DNA from: CAUYXS01 sp965248495
Lineage (GTDB): Bacteria; Chloroflexota; Dehalococcoidia; Lucifugimonadales; Australimonadaceae
Length of the DNA stretch: 64,000 bases
Direction of reading: 5' to 3'
NCBI GenBank assembly: GCA_965248495.1
Contig: CBDFJL010000003.1
Location: forward strand, 372,001 to 436,000
Position 1 is the first letter of the stretch, and every line of letters starts with the position of its first letter. The notes under the pieces were generated by a model. The model did no database searches, was not told the origin of the DNA, and worked only from the letters and a program-made list of their open reading frames with translations. Made by a program: the position numbers and the translations under genes. Positions 33,630-43,385 of the stretch are shown piece after piece.

Positions 33630-36467
33630 ATGGCAACGTTTGGCAACGGAGACGGCGAGGGGCCCGCAATCGCCCGTATCGCGGAACTGCCGGGGTTGCC
33701 CGGCCGTTCCACGCTGTGGTTGCAGCTCGCCATCGGGCTGGCGGTGCTCACCGCCCTCTTCATCGTCCTCAATATCCTTCAAGGCATTTTCACGAACTGG
33801 CTCTGGTTCTCCGGCCTCGGTGTGCGCGAGGTCTACTCGACCATCCTCTTTACGCGCGCTTGGCTCTTCGTGGCGGGCCTGGTGACGATTACGCTCATCG
33901 TCGCGGTCAACTACCGCATCGCCTACAAAAACTCGTGGGGGCCGACCGCCTACGAGGCGCCTCCCGAAACGCTGGTCTGGCTGCGCAGGTTGGCGATCAC
34001 GGCGATCATGCTCATGGCGCTGATCGTCGTCCTCAGCTTCGCGGGCGCGCTCAGCGGGCGGTGGGAGCAGTTCCTGAAGTTCATGAATTCGGCTGAGTTC
34101 GGGATTCAGGACCCAGTCTTCGGATTCGATGTCGGCTTCCACGTGTTCACGATGCCCATGCTGCACACCGTGCAGGGGTGGCTGATGGGCGCGGCCATCG
34201 TATCGATTGTGACATCGGCGGCCATCTACGTAGCCGTCTTCAGCATTCGCAGCGTTCCCCTGACCCTGACCAGGCCAATCGTCAACCACTTGGCGGTGGC
34301 GAGCGCCTTCCTCATGTTCACCATCGCGGCCGCGCACTGGCTGGACACCTACGAGATCCTGTTCTCGGATTCCGGCACGATCGTGGGTGCGACGTACGCT
34401 GACGTCACTGCTCGTCTGCCCGCACTACGCTTGCTGACCGGGATCGCGGCGCTCTCCGGCGTCGTCATATTGTTCACGCTACGCATCGCCAGCGATCAGC
34501 AGGCGTTCCGACTGCTCCTCGCCGCCCTGGGGCTGTGGGTGACGGCGGCTATCCTGGCCGGCGCGGTATGGCCGGGGCTGACGCAGCGCTTCTCGGTGGA
34601 GCCCAACGAGCTTGAGCGCGAGCGCCCCTACATCGAGCGCAACATTAAGTGGACACGCCTCGGCTTCGACATCGAGCGGGTCGAGGAGCGGCCCTACGAC
34701 GTCCGCTCCGACACGCTGTCCCAGGACATCGCCGACAATCCTGAGACGGTGAGCAACATCCGGCTATGGGACCCACGCCCGCTGCTGGATGTGTACAACC
34801 AGCTTCAGCATTTGCGCCTCTACTACAGCTTCCTCGACCCGGACATCGACCGATACTTCGTCGACGGCGAGTACCGGCAGGTGCTGCTGGGCACCCGCGA
34901 GCTCATCCAGGACGGCCTGGACCCCTCGGCGCAGAACTGGGTGAACCGCCGCCTCGTCTACACCCACGGGTACGGGGTGGTGATGAGCCCAGCGACCGAC
35001 TTCACGGAGGGTGGCCAGCCCGAGTTCTTCCTGAAGGACGTCCCTCCCGTCGGCAAGCTCCCCCTTACTCAGCCTCGCGTCTACTACGGGGAGGGAATCG
35101 ATAGCGGTGCCGCCCGAGCAGCAGGGTTGCTCCGCAGCGACGACCCGGTCATCGTCAACTCGTTGGAGCCGGAGTTCGACCGGCCGACCGACGAGGTCGG
35201 CGGGCAGCCGGTGTTCATCGACCGCTACGAGGGGAGCGGCGGCGTGCACCTCTCCAGCCTGCTCCGCCGGGCTGCGTACGCTTGGGAGTTTACCGACATC
35301 AACTTCCTCCTCAGCAGGCAGCTCACCGATGAGAGCCGGGTGTTGTACCGAAGGCACATCCGAGACCGTGTCTCCACCATCGCGCCATTCCTACGGTACG
35401 ACCGCGACCCCTACATGGTCGTCCACGACGGGCGCCTGTTCTGGATGCAGGACGCCTACACCACCACCGACCGCCTGCCCTACTCTCGAAGGGTGGAGCT
35501 CCCGGCGGACGCCACGGGGGTGCCGTTCCGGGGCCTCAACTACATTCGCAACAGCGTGAAGGTCGTCACCGACGCCTACAACGGCGATGTGACGTTCTAC
35601 GCTCTCGGCCCCGAGGGGTCGGACCCGATCCTGGAGGTCTTCAAGAACGCTTTCCCCGACCTCTTCGTGCCCATCTCGGAGATGCCGGAGGGCCTCCGGA
35701 GCCACATCCGTTACCCGGAGGTGCTCCTACGGGTGCAGGCGAGCACCTTCCTGCAGTACCACATGACCGAGCCCAAGGAGTTCTTCCTCAAGGAGGACCA
35801 GTGGGAGGTTCCCAACGAGGTCATCCTGGAAGGTGAGACCCAGGAGGTCCAGCCCTACTACATCATCATGAAGCTGCCCGGCGAGGAGGAGGAGGAGTTC
35901 GTGCTCATCTTGCCCTTCACGCCCCAGGACAAGCCGAACCTCGTCGCCTGGATCGCCGCGCGCTCGGACGGCGAGCACTACGGCGACACGCTGCTGTTCA
36001 ACTTCCCGGCGGACCGGCTATTCAACGGTCCGGCCCAGATAGAGGCGCGCATCGACAACGATCCACGGATCTCCGAGCAGTTCACGCTGTGGGGGCAGTC
36101 CGGCTCCATCGTCATCCGCGGCAACTTGCTGGTCATCCCGATCGGCGAATCGCTGCTGTACGCCGAGCCGGTCTACCTCCAAGCCGACTCGCTTGATTTC
36201 CCCGAGCTCAAGCGCGTGATTCTGGCGACGTCCGACCGCGTGGTCATGGAGCCGACGCTGGACGAAGCGGTCACCGCGCTGCTCGGCGGACGCCCCCGCT
36301 CCGCGCCGTCGACCGGCGAGCCGGTCCTCGGCGGCATCCCACCGGAGGAGCTGCGGCGAGAGCTGGACGCTCTCCGCGGCGCGCTCGATGCCCTGCGCGA
36401 GGGCGTCGACGGCGTTGGCGCGGCCGTGGATGGACTCGGCCGCATCACCGGGGGCGATGCGCCGTAG
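33630..36467 (+). CDS. UPF0182 family large membrane protein
   Basis: A 945-residue protein. The first 320 residues contain about seven membrane helices (for example LAIGLAVLTALFIVLNILQG and LAITAIMLMALIVVLSFAGAL). The following 550 residues form a large soluble domain with the family signature YGEGI, LLRSDDPVIVNS, YVIVHDGRLFWMQDAYT-like MVVHDGRLFWMQDAYTTT and NYIRNSVKVVTDAYNGDV. The last 60 residues have a coiled coil (LRRELDALRGALDALREG). Family members occur in actinobacteria, cyanobacteria and Chloroflexota; their function is unknown. GGGAG precedes the ATG. Its place between argB and argD is probably positional and not functional. Confidence 0.93.
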   Translation: MATFGNGDGEGPAIARIAELPGLPGRSTLWLQLAIGLAVLTALFIVLNILQGIFTNWLWFSGLGVREVYSTILFTRAWLFVAGLVTITLIVAVNYRIAYKNSWGPTAYEAPPETLVWLRRLAITAIMLMALIVVLSFAGALSGRWEQFLKFMNSAEFGIQDPVFGFDVGFHVFTMPMLHTVQGWLMGAAIVSIVTSAAIYVAVFSIRSVPLTLTRPIVNHLAVASAFLMFTIAAAHWLDTYEILFSDSGTIVGATYADVTARLPALRLLTGIAALSGVVILFTLRIASDQQAFRLLLAALGLWVTAAILAGAVWPGLTQRFSVEPNELERERPYIERNIKWTRLGFDIERVEERPYDVRSDTLSQDIADNPETVSNIRLWDPRPLLDVYNQLQHLRLYYSFLDPDIDRYFVDGEYRQVLLGTRELIQDGLDPSAQNWVNRRLVYTHGYGVVMSPATDFTEGGQPEFFLKDVPPVGKLPLTQPRVYYGEGIDSGAARAAGLLRSDDPVIVNSLEPEFDRPTDEVGGQPVFIDRYEGSGGVHLSSLLRRAAYAWEFTDINFLLSRQLTDESRVLYRRHIRDRVSTIAPFLRYDRDPYMVVHDGRLFWMQDAYTTTDRLPYSRRVELPADATGVPFRGLNYIRNSVKVVTDAYNGDVTFYALGPEGSDPILEVFKNAFPDLFVPISEMPEGLRSHIRYPEVLLRVQASTFLQYHMTEPKEFFLKEDQWEVPNEVILEGETQEVQPYYIIMKLPGEEEEEFVLILPFTPQDKPNLVAWIAARSDGEHYGDTLLFNFPADRLFNGPAQIEARIDNDPRISEQFTLWGQSGSIVIRGNLLVIPIGESLLYAEPVYLQADSLDFPELKRVILATSDRVVMEPTLDEAVTALLGGRPRSAPSTGEPVLGGIPPEELRRELDALRGALDALREGVDGVGAAVDGLGRITGGDAP

Positions 36468-36646
36468 CAGGCACGACCCCTCACCCAAAGGGGCGCTGGT
36501 GGGCCGAACGTTGTAGGCTTGCACCTTCGTCCGCCCAGGGGGCTATGGCGTTCGCCCCGAGGCGCAACTCGCCTGTCCTGAACGAAGCCGAGCGGGCGAG
36601 CGAACGTCTGACGAACAGCCAATCACGGACCCTTGGGGAACAGACC

Positions 36647-37843
36647 ATGACGACCGACTGGAAGGCACTCGAATCCCGCTACTACATGCACGTGGTGAAC
36701 CGCCAGCCCATGGTGTTGGAGCGCGGTGAAGGTGCCCGCGTCTGGGATGTCGAGGGCAAGGAGTACCTCGACTTCACCGCGGGCTGGGCCGTGACAAACC
36801 TCGGCCACAACCATCCCGCCGTGACCCAAGCGATCCAGACACAGGCCGCCACGCTGATGCAGACGTCGAACCAGTTCTATTCCATTCCGCAGCTCAAGCT
36901 GGCCGAGGCCCTGGTCGAGAGCAGCTGCCTCGACAAGGTCTTCTTCTCCAACAGCGGCGCGGAGGCCAACGACGGCGCGGTGAAGCTCGCGCGCAAGTTC
37001 GGCAAGCTCCACCGCAACGGGGCCTACGAGGTCATCACGATGATGAACTCGTTCCACGGCCGCACCATCGGCATGGTCGCCGCCACGGGCAACCCGCACT
37101 ACCAAGACCAATGGCACCCGTTGGCGCCCGGCTTTGTGAACGTCCCCTTCGACGACTTGGAAGCCGTCCGCGCCGCGACCACGGACAAGACCTGCGCGGT
37201 CATGGTCGAGGTGGTGCAGGGCGAGGGCGGCGTCAATGTTCCGACCGAAGGCTACTTGAAGGGCCTGCGCGAGTGGTGCGACGAAAAGGGCATGCTGCTC
37301 ATCTTCGACGACATCCAGTGCGGCGCCGGGCGCCTTGGGACCATGTGGGGCTACGAGTCGTTCGGCGTCGAGCCCGACGTCATGACCATCGCCAAGGGTC
37401 TCGGCAATGGCGTGCCGATCGGCGCGTTTCTTTGCAACGAGCGCGCGAACGTCCTCGAGCCGGGCGACCACGGCTCGACCTTCGGCGGCAACCCGCTGGC
37501 CACCGCCGCCGGCAACGCCACCGTGCGCTACATGCTGGAGCACGATGTGCCGGCACACGCCAAGAAGGTCGGCGAGTACCTGGTCTCGCGGCTCGAGGCG
37601 TTGCGCGCCCGGCACCCCACGACAATCAAAGAGGTACGCGGTATCGGCCTTTTGCTGGCGGTCCAGCTCAGTGATACGATTTCCGCAAAGCTAGTGGCAG
37701 CGTGCAATGAGGAGGGTCTCCTCCTCAACGCTGTAAGACCTGACGCGATTCGCCTGATCCCGCCGCTCATCATCACCGAGGCAGACGCCGACGAAGCCGT
37801 TGAAAAGATCGAGCGCGGCCTGACGCGCGTCACCAGCGCCTGA
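36647..37843 (+). CDS. argD: Acetylornithine aminotransferase
   Basis: A 398-residue class III PLP aminotransferase, fourth step of arginine synthesis. The PLP lysine is in VMTIAKGLGNGVPIGAFL (near residue 250), with LLIFDDIQCGAGRLGTMWGYE before and GDHGSTFGGNPLATAAGN after. The N-terminal YYMHVVNRQPMVLERGEGARVWD fits ArgD. A Gln replaces the more common Val in the D-x-Q-x-G motif as in ArgD (DEVQ/DDIQ). The ATG at 36647 follows GGGGAA; the longer open frame has no ribosome site. It could also serve in lysine synthesis. Confidence 0.93.
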   Translation: MTTDWKALESRYYMHVVNRQPMVLERGEGARVWDVEGKEYLDFTAGWAVTNLGHNHPAVTQAIQTQAATLMQTSNQFYSIPQLKLAEALVESSCLDKVFFSNSGAEANDGAVKLARKFGKLHRNGAYEVITMMNSFHGRTIGMVAATGNPHYQDQWHPLAPGFVNVPFDDLEAVRAATTDKTCAVMVEVVQGEGGVNVPTEGYLKGLREWCDEKGMLLIFDDIQCGAGRLGTMWGYESFGVEPDVMTIAKGLGNGVPIGAFLCNERANVLEPGDHGSTFGGNPLATAAGNATVRYMLEHDVPAHAKKVGEYLVSRLEALRARHPTTIKEVRGIGLLLAVQLSDTISAKLVAACNEEGLLLNAVRPDAIRLIPPLIITEADADEAVEKIERGLTRVTSA

Positions 37844-37859
37844 GGAGCCCAAGCCGGAC

Positions 37860-39074
<1,215 letters not shown>

Positions 39075-39083
39075 CGTTCCGCT

Positions 39084-39947
39084 CTAGACGGTGATGCGGC
39101 CCATGCGGCCGGCGCGGTAGTCCTCGACCGCCTGGATGATCTCCTCCCGCGTGTTCATGACGAACGGCCCGTAACGCGCTATCGGCTCGCGCAACGGTAC
39201 CCCTGCCAGCAACAGCAGGCTCAACGGCCCCGCGGCGTCGGCGTCGTTGGCCATGACGACGGTATCGCCGTCCTGGGCGAACTGGACCATCTGACCGTCG
39301 CTGGCCTCGCGGGCGTCTGGGCCGAAACGGCCCTTGCCACCGAAGAGGTACGCGAAGGCGTTGTGGTCAGCGGGGATGGGCTGCTCGATGCGCCCACCCG
39401 GCTCCAGCACCACGTGGAGGTAGTCAATAGGCGTGCGCGTGTCGATCACCGCGGCGCGGCCGAGCGACTCGCCAGCGATGACGCGCACCCATGCCAGCCC
39501 GTCGGCGCTGTGGGCGACAGGGGTAGCCGCGGACGGCACCTCCTGGTAGCGCGGCGCCATCATTTTGTCGGCACGAGGCAGGTTGACCCACAGCTGGAAA
39601 CCGTGCATCCGGCCACCATCCCTGAAGGCGTCCGGGTCCGGCATCTCGGAGTGGACGACGCCGGCGCCAGCCGTCATCCACTGCACATCGCCGGGACAGA
39701 GGATGCCCGCATGGCCTGCCGAGTCCTTGTGGGCGGCGACACCCTCGAGGACGTAGGTGACGGTCTCGAAGCCGCGGTGGGGGTGGTCGGGCGCCCCGAC
39801 GGCCTCGCCGGGCCCGTAATCGGTGGGCCCCATCTCGTCGAGCAAGAGGAACGGATCGAAGCTGTCCAGGACCTCCGTCGGGAAGGGCCTGCGCACCTCG
39901 AACCCGCCCCCCTCCAGGGTCCGGCGGCTGTCGACGATCCGTTCCAC
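39084..39947 (-). CDS. Pirin family protein
   Basis: A bicupin of about 287 residues. The metal site of the N-terminal cupin is visible: DHPHRGFETVTYVLEG, then DVQWMTAGAGVVHSEMP. FQLWVNLPRADKMMAPRYQ is also typical. Bacterial pirins include quercetin dioxygenases, and others are redox regulators; the role here is unknown. I chose the GTG at 39947 (VERIVDSRRTLEGGGFEV), which fits pirin N-termini; the frame is open up to a TTG at 40013. It is divergent from the MarR gene. Confidence 0.9.
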   Translation of the reverse strand: MERIVDSRRTLEGGGFEVRRPFPTEVLDSFDPFLLLDEMGPTDYGPGEAVGAPDHPHRGFETVTYVLEGVAAHKDSAGHAGILCPGDVQWMTAGAGVVHSEMPDPDAFRDGGRMHGFQLWVNLPRADKMMAPRYQEVPSAATPVAHSADGLAWVRVIAGESLGRAAVIDTRTPIDYLHVVLEPGGRIEQPIPADHNAFAYLFGGKGRFGPDAREASDGQMVQFAQDGDTVVMANDADAAGPLSLLLLAGVPLREPIARYGPFVMNTREEIIQAVEDYRAGRMGRITV

Positions 39948-40113
39948 GGCTCGCAGCGTAGTGTCCTCCGTCGGGGCAACGTGATGATCTTGTGCCCCTA
40001 GTTGTAGATGCAATCACCCGCGCAGGCGGTGTAGGCTATCGTATGCGGGCAGGCAAGCGGCGGGCCAGCGACGCCCCCGACGACTCCCCACCACTCTTAT
40101 AGACAGGCTCCCC

Positions 40114-40641
40114 ATGACTACGACCAGTGACCAGCGTGGCCGCGCGATCGAAGACCAGCACCTGCGCGCGTGGCACGACTTCCTGCGGACCTTCAAGGTC
40201 ACCGTGGGCTCTCTCGAGCGCGAGATGCAGGAAGAGCGCGGACTACCGCTGGCGTGGTACGACATCCTCCTCGCGCTCAACTTCGCGCCCGACAGGCGGC
40301 TTCGCCTCCAAGTGCTGGCCGACTCGGTCATGCTGAGCCGAAGCGGACTCACGCGGCTCGTAGATCGAATGACCGAAGCGGGCCTGGTCGAGCGGGCGCC
40401 GTGTCAGGAGGACCGCCGGGGCACGTTCGCGGTCCTCACCGAGGAGGGCCGCGAGGCCTTCCGCGCCGCCGCTCCCGGCCACATGGAGCGGGTGTCGGAG
40501 CACTTCGCCAGCGTGATGGACGACGACGACGTCCGCGACCTCCGACGCGTGCTGGGAAAAGTCCTCGACGCCGCCGGGCAGCGCCAGCGCTCCTACATCA
40601 GCGACCGCATGCGGGCCCGCCAGCTCTCCAGCGTCTCGTAG
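40114..40641 (+). CDS. MarR-family transcriptional regulator
   Basis: A 175-residue MarR protein. The winged HTH lies at residues about 60-130: RLRLQVLADSVMLSRSGLTRLVDRMTEAGLVER (about 66-98), then the wing EDRRGTFAVLTEEG. The flanking helices form the dimer interface. It probably controls the divergent pirin gene or itself; the 100-base gap at 39948-40113 would hold the operator. A TATAGA box lies at 40097-40102. Confidence 0.92.
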   Translation: MTTTSDQRGRAIEDQHLRAWHDFLRTFKVTVGSLEREMQEERGLPLAWYDILLALNFAPDRRLRLQVLADSVMLSRSGLTRLVDRMTEAGLVERAPCQEDRRGTFAVLTEEGREAFRAAAPGHMERVSEHFASVMDDDDVRDLRRVLGKVLDAAGQRQRSYISDRMRARQLSSVS

Positions 40642-40674
40642 TATCGCCGGGTAAGCCCGGTTGGGCCCGGCTGG

Positions 40675-40680
40675 TACAAT
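40675..40680 (+). promoter_or_regulatory. -10 element (TACAAT) of argH
   Basis: TACAAT ends 9 bases before the argH ATG, as at polA and def. argH thus seems to have its own leaderless promoter, separate from argD-argG. Confidence 0.4.
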
Positions 40681-40689
40681 TTCCGCGTC

Positions 40690-42051
40690 ATGGCCGAGTA
40701 CACGACGCATCACTTCAAGCCGTCATCCGCCTTCACCGTATCCGTTGGCTACGACCAGCGGCTGGCGCCGCACGACATCGACGGCTCGCTGGCGCACGCC
40801 CGCATGCTCGGCGCCCAGGGCATCATCCCAGCGCAGGATGCCGAGGCCATCGTCGGGGGGCTAGAGGCGATCCGCGCGGAGGTGGAAGCGGCAAGCTTCC
40901 CCTGGCGCGACGAGTTCGAAGACGTGCACATGAACATCGAGCGGCGCCTCTTCGAGCTTATCGGCGAGCCCGCAGGCAGGCTCCACACCGCGCGCTCGCG
41001 CAACGATCAGGTGGCGACCGCTACTCGGCTGTTCGTGCGGTCGGCCATCGACCACGCCATCGCCGGCACCGAGCGGGTGCAGCGCGCCCTCGTCGACCTG
41101 GCCACGCGGCACCGGGACGCGATCATGCCGGGGTACACGCACCTCCAGCGCGCCCAGCCCGTGCTGTTCGCCCACCACCTCCTCGCCTACGTCGAGATGT
41201 TTGCCCGCGATGGCGCGCGCTATCGCGATTGCCGCACGCGGGCAAATGTGCTGCCGCTGGGCTCAGGGGCCCTGGCGGGCGTGCCGTACCCCATCGACCG
41301 CGAGCAGGTAGCACGGGATCTCGGTTTCGACGCCGTCAGCGCGAACTCAATGGACGCCGTGAGCGACCGCGACTACCTGGTCGAGGTCCACGCCGCCTCA
41401 GCCACCTGCCTCATGCACTGCTCCCGGCTGGCCGAGGACCTCGTTCTCTGGACGTCCCGCGAGTTCGGCTTCGTGCGCCTCGGCGACGAGTGGCTCACCG
41501 GTTCGAGCATCATGCCCCAGAAGCGCAACCCCGACTTCGCCGAGCTCGCGCGCGGCAAGACAGGGCGCGTCTACGGAAACCTCATCGGCCTGCTCACCGT
41601 GTTGAAGGGCCTGCCGCTCACCTACAACACGGACATGCAGGAGGACAAAGAGGGCCTATTCGACACCGTCGACACCGTCGAGGCGACGCTGGACGCGCTG
41701 TGCGGCATGCTCGCGACGGCATCGGCCGACGAGCAGCGTATGGCTGCCGCGGCCAATGACCCACTCATGCTGGCGACGGACCTCGCCGACTACTTGGTCG
41801 CCAAGGGTGTGCCGTTCCGGCGGGCCCATGAGGCCGTGAGTGCGCTGTGCGAGCTATCCCGGGACAGCGGCACCGGCCTGCTGGACCTCCCGCTGGACGA
41901 CTACCGGCGCCACCACGAGGCGTTCGCCGAGGACGTGTACCGCGTGACCGCGGCTTCGAGCGTGGCAGCCCGCGACGTGCCCGGCGGCACCGCACCGAGC
42001 CGCGTGGCGGGGGCACTGGCCGAAGCCAAGCGCAGGCTGGGGAGCGGCTAG
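40690..42051 (+). CDS. argH: Argininosuccinate lyase
   Basis: A 453-residue lyase giving arginine and fumarate. Motifs in order: YDQRLAPHDIDGSLAHARML; DVHMNIERRLFELIG; HTARSRNDQVAT; MPGYTHLQRAQPVLFAHHLL; and the catalytic loop GSSIMPQKRNPDFAELARGK. The usual N-terminal LWGGRF is replaced by MAEYTTHHFKPSSAFTVSVG, so the first 15 residues are unusual. The rpe gene starts one base after its stop. Confidence 0.95.
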   Translation: MAEYTTHHFKPSSAFTVSVGYDQRLAPHDIDGSLAHARMLGAQGIIPAQDAEAIVGGLEAIRAEVEAASFPWRDEFEDVHMNIERRLFELIGEPAGRLHTARSRNDQVATATRLFVRSAIDHAIAGTERVQRALVDLATRHRDAIMPGYTHLQRAQPVLFAHHLLAYVEMFARDGARYRDCRTRANVLPLGSGALAGVPYPIDREQVARDLGFDAVSANSMDAVSDRDYLVEVHAASATCLMHCSRLAEDLVLWTSREFGFVRLGDEWLTGSSIMPQKRNPDFAELARGKTGRVYGNLIGLLTVLKGLPLTYNTDMQEDKEGLFDTVDTVEATLDALCGMLATASADEQRMAAAANDPLMLATDLADYLVAKGVPFRRAHEAVSALCELSRDSGTGLLDLPLDDYRRHHEAFAEDVYRVTAASSVAARDVPGGTAPSRVAGALAEAKRRLGSG

Positions 42052-42052
42052 C

Positions 42053-42739
42053 ATGGCAGCACGCGCGGTAAAGCTCGCGCCATCGATTCTCGCCGCCGAC
42101 TTCGCCCGCCTGGGCGAGGTCGTCCGTGAGACCGAGGCCGCCGGCGCCGACTACCTGCACGTCGACGTCATGGACGGCCGGTTCGTCCCGAACCTCACCA
42201 TCGGCGCGCCCGTCGTGGCCGCCATCCGTCCGCACACGGCGCTGATCCTGGACGTGCACCTCATGGTCGCCGAGCCGGAGCACCTCGTGCCCGACTTCGT
42301 CGCCGCGGGTGCCGACATCGTCACGATCCACTACGAAGCGACGGTCCACCTGCACCGCGCCGTCCATCAGATCAAGGAGCTGGGCGCGCGGGCCGGCGTG
42401 GCCATCAATCCCGCCACGCCCGTATCGGTGCTCGAGGAGATCATCAGCGACATCGACCTGGTGTTGTGCATGACGGTGAACCCGGGCTTTGGCGGCCAGG
42501 CGTTCATCCCCAGCTCGCTGGAAAAGCTGAGACGCCTGAGCGACATGATCCCCCGCGGCCCGGACGCACCACAGATCGAGGTGGATGGCGGGATCACGCC
42601 GGACAATGTCGCGAGACTGGTGGAGCACGGCGCCGACGTGGTGGTGGCGGGGTCCGCGATCTACAACGCCGCATCGAGCGTCGCCGAGTCCATCGCGGCG
42701 ATGCGCAAGGCCATCGCCCTCGCCCCGGCCCGCTGGTAG
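42053..42739 (+). CDS. rpe: Ribulose-phosphate 3-epimerase
   Basis: A 228-residue TIM-barrel enzyme of the pentose phosphate pathway. Landmarks are KLAPSILAADFARLGEVV, the metal-site residues in HVDVMDGRFVPNLTIG and LDVHLMV, CMTVNPGFGGQAFIP and QIEVDGGITPDN, ending VVAGSAIY. It is directly coupled to argH. Confidence 0.96.
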   Translation: MAARAVKLAPSILAADFARLGEVVRETEAAGADYLHVDVMDGRFVPNLTIGAPVVAAIRPHTALILDVHLMVAEPEHLVPDFVAAGADIVTIHYEATVHLHRAVHQIKELGARAGVAINPATPVSVLEEIISDIDLVLCMTVNPGFGGQAFIPSSLEKLRRLSDMIPRGPDAPQIEVDGGITPDNVARLVEHGADVVVAGSAIYNAASSVAESIAAMRKAIALAPARW

Positions 42740-42980
42740 CGGCGCGGGAGGCTCAACCGAGCGGGACAGCAGGCCGTGGTGGGCCTGCACACCCACCTAA
42801 GCCGGTGCGCCATCGAGACAGCGCTGCGGGGCGGGCGGGGTGGGAGCAACAACGCAAACGTTAGCCCGGCAAGGCGCGGGCCATGCGCTCGGCTCCGTTC
42901 AGGCGGGCTCGTCCTTCGACAAGCTCAGGACGAACGGATGCTTCAGGGCGAGCGATGCCAGCGAGGCCAGGCCGGAGCCT
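42740..42980. repeat. Intergenic region with dispersed repeats
   Basis: No gene is seen. Near 42902-42933 is CCTTCGACAAGCTCAGGACG, a common dispersed repeat. The stretch at 42825-42860 (GCGGGGCGGGCGGGGTGGGA, then GCAACAACG) resembles the reverse complement of 48386-48425. Confidence 0.55.
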
Positions 42981-42982
42981 GC

Positions 42983-43014
42983 AAAAGAAAAGGCCGGAGC
43001 GTGGCTCCGGCCTT
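42983..43014 (-). terminator. Rho-independent terminator of rpmB
   Basis: On the minus strand an 11-base-pair stem (AAGGCCGGAGC with GCTCCGGCCTT) and 3-base loop are followed by TTTTCTTTT. It lies 22 bases after the rpmB stop. Confidence 0.85.
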
Positions 43015-43036
43015 CATCGTTACAGGTGTGTCGCGC

Positions 43037-43228
43037 TTAACCGATCTTGAGCTTGTTCTGCATGGTCCGCAGGCAGCGGGTGCAGATATTCATGCGCTGG
43101 CGCTTGCCGCCGAGGGTGACGGTGGCGCGCTGGATGTTTGGGAAGAACCAGCGGTTCGTGTGCCGGTTCGAGTGGCTAACGTTCTTGCCCGCACGCCGGT
43201 GTTTGCCGCAGGCTTCGCACATGGCCAT
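43037..43228 (-). CDS. rpmB: 50S ribosomal protein L28
   Basis: A 63-residue L28 of the zinc-binding type: C-x2-C at MCEACGKH and C-x2-C at ICTRCLRT. The body has NVSHSNRHTNRWFFPNIQR. The ATG at 43228 gives the family start; GAGG lies 9 bases before it. A terminator follows. Confidence 0.97.
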   Translation of the reverse strand: MAMCEACGKHRRAGKNVSHSNRHTNRWFFPNIQRATVTLGGKRQRMNICTRCLRTMQNKLKIG

Positions 43229-43278
43229 ATCGCTGATCCTCGCGGAGCGTTCACCTCGGCCTGGAGCCGGGAATGGCT

Positions 43279-43308
43279 TTGACGGCGCCCCTCGGCGCTC
43301 GATAAGAT
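43279..43308 (+). promoter_or_regulatory. Predicted promoter of fakA
   Basis: TTGACG (43279-43284), 18 bases, TAAGAT (43303-43308). It matches the layout of the rpsA promoter (TTTACA, 18, TAAGAT). Confidence 0.5.
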
Positions 43309-43334
43309 GCGCCCCGGAATCGGGGCGCTGCGCC

Positions 43335-43364
43335 AGTCTATCACGCGCCAGCCGCCCCTCGCAA
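43335..43364 (-). promoter_or_regulatory. Predicted promoter of rpmB
   Basis: On the minus strand TTGCGA (43364-43359), 18 bases, TAGACT (43340-43335). The leader would be about 100 bases and begins with a perfect GCGCCCCG/CGGGGCGC hairpin at 43309-43328. Confidence 0.45.
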
Positions 43365-43385
43365 TTTGCCCTGGCCGTGAACGTA

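Noticed and set aside
42740..42860. tRNA-Sec (selC) or other tRNA in the intergenic gaps
   Set aside because: I looked for T-loop patterns such as GTTCGA-type cores with a matching acceptor stem and found none in this or the other gaps.
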